64,000 nucleotides of DNA from Pseudomonas arsenicoxydans. GTDB lineage: Bacteria > Pseudomonadota > Gammaproteobacteria > Pseudomonadales > Pseudomonadaceae. Below are positions 59,028-64,000 of the stretch, one piece after another. The stretch is taken from the NCBI RefSeq assembly GCF_006438915.1, contig NZ_RCZE01000006.1, positions 389,383 to 453,382 on the forward strand, written 5' to 3'. A program made the translations under genes and the position numbers. The stretch's first letter is position 1. Every line of letters begins with the position of its first letter. The notes below the pieces were generated by a model. It was given only the letters and a program-made list of their open reading frames with translations, ran no database searches and was not told the DNA's origin.

Positions 59028-59402
59028 TCACTCCTTGCTAGATGTGCTTGAAAGGTCGGCAGGTACTTTGAAAACGTGTCGCAAATAGGCGACGAAGTTC
59101 GGGTCTTTGCAGTGAGTCTTGCCAGGCTCATCAGAAATCTTTGCCACGGGCTGGCCGTTGCAGGCCGTCATTTTAAGCACGATGCTCATCGGTTCGACAC
59201 CCGCAATATCACAGGTCAGGTGGGTGCCGATGCCAAAGCTGACATTGATCCGGCCCCGCAGCGCACGGAATATCTCCAGCGACTTGGGCAGTGTCAGGCT
59301 GTCGGAGAATGTCAGCGTTTTGCTCATCGGGTCGATGCCGAGTTTGTGATAGTGGGCGATGGCTTTTTCCGCCCAGATCACCGGGTCACCCGAGTCGTGG
59401 TT
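59028..59402 (-). pseudogene. pncB: 3' part of nicotinate phosphoribosyltransferase, 5' part missing
   Basis: About 125 C-terminal residues of PncB remain, from [17 protein letters not shown] through [20 protein letters not shown] to the stop 4 bases before nadE. The family is about 400 residues long, so roughly two thirds are absent. The frame stays open for a few codons upstream (to a GTG at 59429), but those codons (LWDFLRITN) do not look like PncB, so homology ends close to 59400. This is the left junction of the accessory segment. The missing part may lie beyond the window or be lost; a second pncB may exist elsewhere in the genome. Confidence 0.8.
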
Positions 59403-59434
59403 AGTGATCCTCAAAAAGTCCCATAACACTGCGT

Positions 59435-59506
59435 GAGTGAGTGAATGTCACTGTTTTGTATGAAATTTTTTGTGGACTAATTTTAGGCATAAAAATTTAC
59501 TCACTC
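59435..59506. repeat. Imperfect inverted repeat at the pncB junction
   Basis: GAGTGAGTGAAT (59435-59446) and ATTTACTCACTC (59495-59506) are inverted copies with one mismatch. They enclose a very AT-rich stretch (59450-59494) unlike the neighbouring chromosome. The element could be part of a mobile-element end. Confidence 0.5.
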
Positions 59507-59552
59507 CTAAATCTTTCTCGATCAACGTCCATCGGCAACGTCGTGATCGTCG

Positions 59553-60023
59553 CTAGGCCTTCTGCCAATACCGATAGACGGTTGAGCTTGCCAATCCAAG
59601 CCTCCGTGCTACCTCCGCCTGACTCAATCCTAAAGCTCTCAGTTCTCTCACTGCATCGGCATTCTTGGTTTTTCCAGGCTTACCTGGAGGTCTCTTTTTC
59701 AGCTCTTTGCCCACAAACTGACTACGAAAAAGCTTCTCTCCTCCTTCTGCTTTGAATGAGTCAAGTTCTGCACGTGCTCGCTCTAGAGTGGTGTCGGTAG
59801 GTTCATCCTTCTGAATAGCGACGCAGAGAGCCATAAGAGCAATAGGATCGAACTGGAGGGCCTCTGCTATCTCGATCAATTTCGCAATCGTGATATTGCT
59901 CTTTCCTTGCTCCAGCTTTCCTATGTTTGCTTTCGCACTGACGTCTGCCAAATCACCGTAGTCAAAACCTCGGATTGTCCTGATTGCCCTGAGTGCTCCG
60001 GCGATCTCATTCTTAAGTGACAT
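59553..60023 (-). CDS. Two-HTH transcriptional regulator
   Basis: The 156-residue protein carries an N-terminal XRE-type HTH (about residues 8-62, with KANIGKLEQGKSNITIAKLI as recognition region) and a second, resolvase-like HTH at the C-terminus (LGLSQAEVARRLGLASSTVY, about 131-150), joined by a basic linker (KKRPPGKPGK). It lies directly inside the pncB junction. ATG 60023 begins MSLKNEIAGALRAIRT. Such double-HTH proteins are common near mobile-element ends in pseudomonads, but its target is unknown. Confidence 0.75.
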   Translation of the reverse strand: MSLKNEIAGALRAIRTIRGFDYGDLADVSAKANIGKLEQGKSNITIAKLIEIAEALQFDPIALMALCVAIQKDEPTDTTLERARAELDSFKAEGGEKLFRSQFVGKELKKRPPGKPGKTKNADAVRELRALGLSQAEVARRLGLASSTVYRYWQKA

Positions 60024-60375
60024 GGTCTGCCCTAAAAGCGAGGATAGAGCCATAACGCCAGTCTTCCGATAAACCACGTTTGGTAGTAGTATTGGAAGTT
60101 CGCGCTGATGCCTTCTCAGAGCTAAGCCGCACAATCATAGGTTTCAGAGTCTTTTGGAGATGGGCATCAGGCAGTTTTAGCGACCTGAGCACCAAACATA
60201 TCACATGTATTGTCAGACGCTTTTTGATCGGATCTCGAGGAGATGCCGGTAACCAGCGAGGCGCGTTCAGGCATAGGAGACGCTTCAATGGATCGACGGA
60301 AAGCTAGGATATGAAAGATCGTCAGTGGGGTCGACTAGAGGTCAATCACTGACCCGAACGGAAAGGAAACGCGAA
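60024..60375. other. Intergenic region without a supported gene
   Basis: About 350 bases separate the divergent HTH regulator and the next plus-strand gene. Short frames exist on both strands, but none has a ribosome site or recognisable motif. The region probably holds the two promoters; no clear boxes stand out. Confidence 0.5.
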
Positions 60376-60843
60376 ATGTTTATTTCACATGAATTTTATA
60401 GAGAAGGGCGACCCGGTTTCCCTGGGCCAGGACGAACCGCATGGCGAATGGTAGAACGAGAATCAATGGATCCTTGGTATCACGTCATCCTTCGGTTTAC
60501 TGAGGGAGCCAGGCACCTCACTAAAAGGTTTATGCCAACTGACGCCTCTTTATTGTCCGACCTCCTGGAGCTGGAGGGCCCAACTTGCCTGGTTGAAGAG
60601 GTTCAGGTCATTACCTCACCTTGGGTCAACGGTACCTCCTCCGAACGTATGGAGAGGCTAGTGAGCCTGGTCACCGGATACGACCAAGCCGGACGGTGTG
60701 TCTTGCTGCACAAAGTTGCGAGCGGGGTTGTGTATAGCACTGCTCGAGAAAGTCTCGACTCCAGCTCACTTACCCGTATTCGGACGATCTACGAAGATTC
60801 CAAGACTGCACATTCAGCAGGTCAGGAATGTGCCGAACAATGA
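60376..60843 (+). CDS. Hypothetical protein
   Basis: The 155-residue protein begins MFISHEFYREGRPGFPGPGR; it has no signal peptide or membrane segment and no motif I recognise. The ribosome site AAAGGAAAC lies 6 bases before the ATG; an upstream in-frame GTG/ATG at 60325 lacks one. The central part (about 40-120) looks alpha/beta. It precedes the metallophosphoesterase by 18 bases and may share its transcript. Confidence 0.6.
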   Translation: MFISHEFYREGRPGFPGPGRTAWRMVERESMDPWYHVILRFTEGARHLTKRFMPTDASLLSDLLELEGPTCLVEEVQVITSPWVNGTSSERMERLVSLVTGYDQAGRCVLLHKVASGVVYSTARESLDSSSLTRIRTIYEDSKTAHSAGQECAEQ

Positions 60844-60861
60844 ACAACAAGGGTGACTTCG

Positions 60862-61590
60862 ATGAAGCTTCAAATCTACTCAGATTTGCACCTTGAGTTT
60901 GCTCAATTCGATCCCACCCCAAGCGATGCGGACGTAGTGATTCTCGCTGGCGACATTGATATCAAATCGCGCGGCGTGCGATGGGCGAACGTCACGTTCC
61001 AGTGCCCGGTGATTTACATCTGCGGAAATCATGAGTACTACGGCGGCCACATTGATCACACGCTTCGAAAAATGAAGGGCGCGGCATCGCCACATGTCCA
61101 CGTTCTCGAAAACGAGGCCTTGATCCTGAATCAAACTAGGTTTTTGGTCACGACAGCGTGGACAGATTACTCCTCGACTGGAGACGTTGCTGCCGCGAAA
61201 CGCATCGCTTGGGAATGGATGAACGACTTCACCGTCATCAGAGCAGATGAGAATTACCGGCGCCTTCGTCCCGATGACTTGATCGCTAGATCAAAAGCAG
61301 CCTATGCCTGGCTCACACAGGAATTGGACAAACCATTCGATGGCAAAACCGTTGTAGTTACGCACCATGCACCGGTATTGGATTACGTTGGTGATGAGCT
61401 TCCCGCACACCTCATCGCTGCTTATGCCAATGACTGGAAGGAGCTCGTGGGCAAGGCCGATGTTTGGGTTTACGGGCACACCCACGTCTCAGCGGATTTC
61501 CTCAAGAATGGGTGTCGAGTGATCTCCAACCCTCGCGGCTATCCGAGGCAACATACTGGTTTCGATCCAGATTTTCTGATCAAGATTTGA
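60862..61590 (+). CDS. Metallophosphoesterase
   Basis: The 242-residue protein has all calcineurin-type phosphoesterase motifs in order: SDLHLEF (Asp, His), LAGDID, CGNHEYYGG, THHAPVL and YGHTHVS. It is a soluble two-metal phosphodiesterase or phosphatase; the substrate cannot be read from the sequence. ATG 60862 gives MKLQIYSDLHLEF; a GTG at 60853 is possible. Within an accessory segment it could be a defence or nucleotide-signal enzyme, but nothing confirms that. Confidence 0.9.
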   Translation: MKLQIYSDLHLEFAQFDPTPSDADVVILAGDIDIKSRGVRWANVTFQCPVIYICGNHEYYGGHIDHTLRKMKGAASPHVHVLENEALILNQTRFLVTTAWTDYSSTGDVAAAKRIAWEWMNDFTVIRADENYRRLRPDDLIARSKAAYAWLTQELDKPFDGKTVVVTHHAPVLDYVGDELPAHLIAAYANDWKELVGKADVWVYGHTHVSADFLKNGCRVISNPRGYPRQHTGFDPDFLIKI

Positions 61591-61657
61591 TGAGCAGCCG
61601 TTCAGCACTGAACCTCAGCGAACTGAATTTCGCTGCGAACGAATTCGAGAAAATTAT

Positions 61658-62059
61658 ATGGTCACATTAGAAGAAATTTCGCAGCTACTTTACGGCGCAG
61701 GCGAGGAGATGCCTGGCTGGCAAGGCACCCAGGATGAGCTGATCACATTGGCTGCAAAAACGTTCCCAGGGAAAGCATTTTGCGTAGTGCGGCAGTGGAT
61801 TTTGATCGGCCTTACGGTTAACCCGGAAGAGAAAGAAAAGCTCACGGGCATCGGTCTACTTCCGGCCACCCTATATGCTCATGAGGTCGTTCTCGATAGT
61901 CGAAATCGATTTCAGCCTGGCATGTGGGTGCGTAGCAACTTCGGAAAGTCCTTCACAGAAGGCTGCATGTTTGAAACCAAAAGTACGGTTTACCTTCTCT
62001 GGGGTTCAGGCCAGAGAAAAGAGGCCACTGTGGGTGCTGCTTTTTCGATGTCGGCCTGA
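61658..62059 (+). CDS. Hypothetical protein (DUF6957-like)
   Basis: The 133-residue protein begins MVTLEEISQLLYGAGEEMPG and contains FPGKAFCVVRQWILIGL, FQPGMWVRSNFGKSFTEGC and VYLLWGSGQRKEATVG. This pattern resembles the small Pseudomonas family I know as DUF6957; the assignment is from memory and uncertain. No signal peptide. The stop overlaps the next start (TGATG), so the pair is coupled. Confidence 0.6.
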   Translation: MVTLEEISQLLYGAGEEMPGWQGTQDELITLAAKTFPGKAFCVVRQWILIGLTVNPEEKEKLTGIGLLPATLYAHEVVLDSRNRFQPGMWVRSNFGKSFTEGCMFETKSTVYLLWGSGQRKEATVGAAFSMSA

Positions 62060-62466
62060 TGAGTGAAACGCTGACAAATCATCTGGATTCGTTTTGGAGT
62101 GTTTTGGGGATGTCTGAAATCATCGAAGTCGAATTTCATAGCAAAGAGTTGACCGACTTTCAGCTGTGCCGCCTCGGGCGAGCAAGCATCCGAAAGTATT
62201 CGGTACCGGTTACTGCGTTCATCAGCGATGCCTTCATCGCAAATGACGCATGCCATGGCGTGTCCTTCGATCACGTTGAGCAAGGTGACGCTTTTCGCCC
62301 AGCAGATGGCGGCCTTCTTCGGACAGGGAAAATTCAGAAGGTATGGAAAGAGGGGCGTTTCTGGCTTCTTGAAACTCAAAGTGGCAACTACGTCCTAGGC
62401 AGTTTCCTGCGAGGTGTCGGACGGAAGAGTTTTGGTGAGTTTCTTCAGACAGGTGAGCGTTACTGA
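62059..62466 (+). CDS. Hypothetical protein coupled to the preceding gene
   Basis: The 135-residue protein reads MSETLTNHLDSFWSVLGMSE and further on HGVSFDHVEQGDAF and RTGKIQKVWKEGRFWLLET; no known motif. A second in-frame ATG at 62110 follows TTGGGG and gives 118 residues; either could be used. Because it is coupled to the gene before it, the two may act as a pair such as effector and immunity proteins, but this is conjecture. Confidence 0.55.
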   Translation: MSETLTNHLDSFWSVLGMSEIIEVEFHSKELTDFQLCRLGRASIRKYSVPVTAFISDAFIANDACHGVSFDHVEQGDAFRPADGGLLRTGKIQKVWKEGRFWLLETQSGNYVLGSFLRGVGRKSFGEFLQTGERY

Positions 62467-62653
62467 GGTGTAAATTCAGCAACGCACCAACGTGGCGATT
62501 GTCATGCGCACACTAAATCACCTGTGACTACCTGGCTTTTGAAGGCGCTGGCGCGCAGGGGCGATTTCATCGATGGTGCACGCCTATCCATAGTGTCCTC
62601 GGACAACATTTGAGTACTCATTTACGAGCGGTTTTTTCACCCTGGAGCACGAT
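62467..62653. other. Short intergenic region
   Basis: No gene, repeat or clear promoter was seen in these 187 bases. A run GCGCTGGCGCGCAGGGGCGA is more GC-rich than its surroundings. Confidence 0.4.
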
Positions 62654-62953
62654 ATGGGACATCTCAGCTTGGAGGACATTTACCCTGATGAAGTGAGGGA
62701 GTACGGTCACATGCGTGTGGGTATGACTGACCTCTATGTGAAGGAAAATCATGTTACACATGGCGCTACTACGCTCGGGGAATGCCGCGATTTGACTCGC
62801 CGCTTGTTGCGCGACGAAACAGTGCAAATGGTCATCAGCGACAAGCTCGCCACGTTGCCCGATGACTACGATCCGTGGATCTGGCAGATCAACCGAAATC
62901 GCGGCTTGCAGGCCAAATATGGGGACAAGTTCGATCCTTGGGGAGACGACTGA
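62654..62953 (+). CDS. Hypothetical protein
   Basis: The 99-residue protein begins MGHLSLEDIYPDEVREYGHM and ends KFDPWGDD; it is acidic, soluble and unlike anything I recognise. A ribosome site (CTGGAGCA) lies 8 bases ahead of the ATG. A longer minus-strand frame (62618-62968) covers the same bases but lacks a ribosome site. Confidence 0.5.
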   Translation: MGHLSLEDIYPDEVREYGHMRVGMTDLYVKENHVTHGATTLGECRDLTRRLLRDETVQMVISDKLATLPDDYDPWIWQINRNRGLQAKYGDKFDPWGDD

Positions 62954-62997
62954 CAGTTCCATTTCCAAAGTCGTTTTTGGGGATTCTCAAAACTCGC

Positions 62998-63153
62998 TCA
63001 TGCATCAGAAGCTCTGTAAACGCCCTGGGCTTCCACGTATTCGTTGTAGGTAGTAACGGCCTCGCTGTTCTCTGCAAGCCATTGCTCGCACTGCTTCCTC
63101 CTAAGTGCCTCGGCCAGAGCCAGCTCCAGTTGAATTTCCTCTTGAGTCTGCAC
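62998..63153 (-). CDS. CcdA-like orphan antitoxin (51 residues)
   Basis: The small frame starts at GTG 63153 (after GGGGAA) and reads MQTQEEIQLELALAEALRRK, then CEQWLAENSEAVTTYNEYVE and AQGVYRASDA. The segment QWLAENxEAxxxYNxxVExxG is the C-terminal signature of CcdA-family antitoxins, the part that binds the toxin CcdB. The DNA-binding N-terminus is absent, and there is a stop 5 codons upstream, so it is either a short form or a truncated gene. No ccdB-like gene lies downstream; the plus-strand gene at 62654 occupies that space. Confidence 0.6.
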   Translation of the reverse strand: MQTQEEIQLELALAEALRRKQCEQWLAENSEAVTTYNEYVEAQGVYRASDA

Positions 63154-63170
63154 GTTATTTTCCCCTAGCA

Positions 63171-63610
63171 GTGATAGCCAAGCTTACCGTTGAGCAAGCA
63201 GTCCATTTTTTGATGGCCAATAAGATCGTTCCAGATTGGAGCATGCTACCCAGCAAGGCTACGTCCTATTGGAGTTTGATGAGCCCGATTCACCCAGCAA
63301 GAGATCTATTGCTTGGGTGGATATTCAGCAATCGTCTCACCGAAATTGCACCAATTAAGGAGGATGTTGCGACCTACATGATGCGGGCTACCGAGAAGCT
63401 CCGGGCGCTGCAGTCTTCGTGCAGGAAATCCGCGTGTCTATCCGTAACGGCATGTCCAATCCGGAGGAAGCCAAATACGCCAATGGAGCCCTGGTGGAAT
63501 TGCTCTATTCAACGGGCGACGTGCGATTGATCACAAGGGCTGCGGTGGAGCGAGTCTTCCGACCAGAATTCAAATACAGCAAAGCCGAGGTGCAAAATAA
63601 TATTTTTTGA
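63171..63610 (+). pseudogene. umuC: Frameshifted remnant of umuC-like DNA polymerase V gene
   Basis: From about 63330 frame 0 reads NRLTEIAPIKEDVATYMMRA and TEKLRALQSSC, and from about 63430 another frame reads EIRVSIRNGMSNPEEAKYAN, GALVELLYSTGDVRLITRAA and VERVFRPEFKYSKAEV. Together these are the C-terminal region of UmuC-type Y-family polymerases, broken by one base shift between 63415 and 63432 and cut off after SKAEV (stop 63610). The part before 63330 (from GTG 63171) has no resemblance to UmuC and may come from another gene. It is a decayed passenger gene, typical of plasmid or ICE cargo. Confidence 0.7.
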
Positions 63611-63688
63611 GCCTGTTAAAGGTTCGTAGGAGTTGAGCCGATTGGCCTTTAGTAAGCCAATTCTTCGAGTGTGCTATGAGCGTCAACG

Positions 63689-63815
63689 ACCGTTTGAAAT
63701 CCGTAACCGTCTGGTAAACACGCCTGTCTGACGCTATCGCTTATGTCCACTTAGGAGACCAGTGGAAAGCCTGGGTTTAGTGATTCAGCGCCGACAACTG
63801 ACGATTTCAAACGGT
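63689..63815. repeat. 13-bp inverted repeat 101 bases apart
   Basis: ACCGTTTGAAATC (63689-63701) and its exact inverse GATTTCAAACGGT (63803-63815) face each other. They may be the ends of a small non-autonomous element or operator arms; no transposase is present. Confidence 0.5.
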
Positions 63816-63929
63816 TCCCTCATTCGGTGGGCCTCTAATTATCCTACCCAATCGACGGAAGCAGGCGGCTGGTCAACTGTTCAGATTCCGCTCCTCGCTA
63901 GACACCTCAATCTTAAGCCCACACACTAT

Positions 63930-63945
63930 CCCCCCCCCCAAAAAA
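63930..63945 (+). repeat. C10A6 homopolymer tract ahead of a start codon
   Basis: Ten C followed by six A lies just upstream of AAGGATGG and the ATG at 63960. Such tracts are prone to slippage and can change promoter or leader spacing. Confidence 0.6.
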
Positions 63946-63959
63946 CTAAGGATGGATAT

Positions 63960-64000
63960 ATGAGGCCGATGTACATCGTCGCGCTTTTGCTACTCGCGCT
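63960..64000 (+). CDS. Start of a gene with a signal peptide-like N-terminus (partial)
   Basis: ATG 63960 follows AAGGATGG and reads MRPMYIVALLLLA before the window ends. The hydrophobic run suggests a secreted, lipo- or membrane protein. Nothing more can be said from 13 codons. Confidence 0.4.
   Translation, partial: MRPMYIVALLLLA

Larger units (their letters stand above)
63611..63959. other. Non-coding stretch with inverted repeat and homopolymer
   Basis: About 350 bases without a supported gene. It contains the 13-base inverted repeat at 63689/63803 and the C10A6 tract at 63930-63945. AT content is higher than in the core genome. Confidence 0.5.

Noticed and set aside
59441..59755. 104-codon plus-strand frame at the island edge
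   Set aside because: Antisense to the HTH regulator and rich in Ser/Leu; no start signal.
60013..60307. Two opposed frames of 75-90 codons upstream of the HTH gene
   Set aside because: No ribosome sites, no motifs, overlap each other; more likely promoter DNA.
61590..61670. 26-codon frame MSSRSALNLSELNFAANEFE overlapping two genes
   Set aside because: Starts by TGATG coupling after the phosphoesterase, but overlaps the next start and has no family; might be a coupling leader, not listed as a gene.
62618..62968. 116-codon minus-strand frame over the gene at 62654
   Set aside because: No ribosome site, and the plus-strand frame has one; codon pattern looks like antisense.

Overview
The window is a chromosomal segment of a fluorescent-group Pseudomonas (P. 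fluorescens complex or close relative). The evidence is the high GC, the gene order parC-serB-psd-rhdA-motAB-rsgA-orn-queG-tsaE-ami-mutL-miaA-hfq-hflXKC-hisZ-purA-rnr-rlmB-rpsF/rpsR/rplI-dnaB-azu-nadE-pncB, which matches the order I know from pseudomonads, an azurin with a 128-residue mature form, a RhdA with the CQTHHR loop, and many Pseudomonas-type REP/REPIN palindromes. No database search was possible; identities rest on motifs, length and synteny.

Layout. 1-14.9 kb: end of a phytase-family esterase-like gene, a retropepsin-like protease, parC, a PqiC-like lipoprotein, an AhpA/YtjB membrane protein divergent from serB, a PilZ-like protein, psd, rhdA, an HDOD protein and motAB. 14.9-16.8 kb: a three-gene minus-strand cassette TIR / caspase-like protease / TIR inserted between motB and rsgA. 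This is the strongest accessory find; it resembles the TIR-caspase defence described as type IV Thoeris but carries a second, different TIR gene. 17-33.5 kb: the conserved rsgA, orn, TRIC channel, queG, then nnrDE-tsaE-amidase-mutL-miaA-hfq-hflX-hflK-hflC run and hisZ-purA. 33.7-38.4 kb: a chemoreceptor and a Fur-box-preceded ferric ABC permease/binding-protein pair without its ATPase. 38.5-49 kb: two tandem tRNA-Leu(CAG) genes with their own promoters and terminators, rnr-rlmB, the S6/S18/membrane protein/L9 operon with a probable S6:S18 autoregulatory leader, dnaB and a YgiQ radical SAM protein. 49.4-56.2 kb: a large three-gene operon (DUF2126 transglutaminase, circularly permuted ATP-grasp/Alpha-E, second transglutaminase) probably acting in peptide synthesis or modification. 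56.4-59.4 kb: a small lysine/glutamate-rich protein, LOG, a tiny ORF, azurin, and nadE followed upstream by a pncB gene cut off inside its coding sequence.

59.4-64 kb is an accessory segment beginning at the pncB break. It has visibly lower GC, a two-HTH regulator, a metallophosphoesterase, several small unknown proteins, a CcdA-like orphan antitoxin too short for usual ORF cut-offs, a frameshifted umuC remnant, a 13-bp inverted repeat and a C10A6 tract just before a partial exported-protein gene at the window edge. The other end of this insertion lies outside the window.
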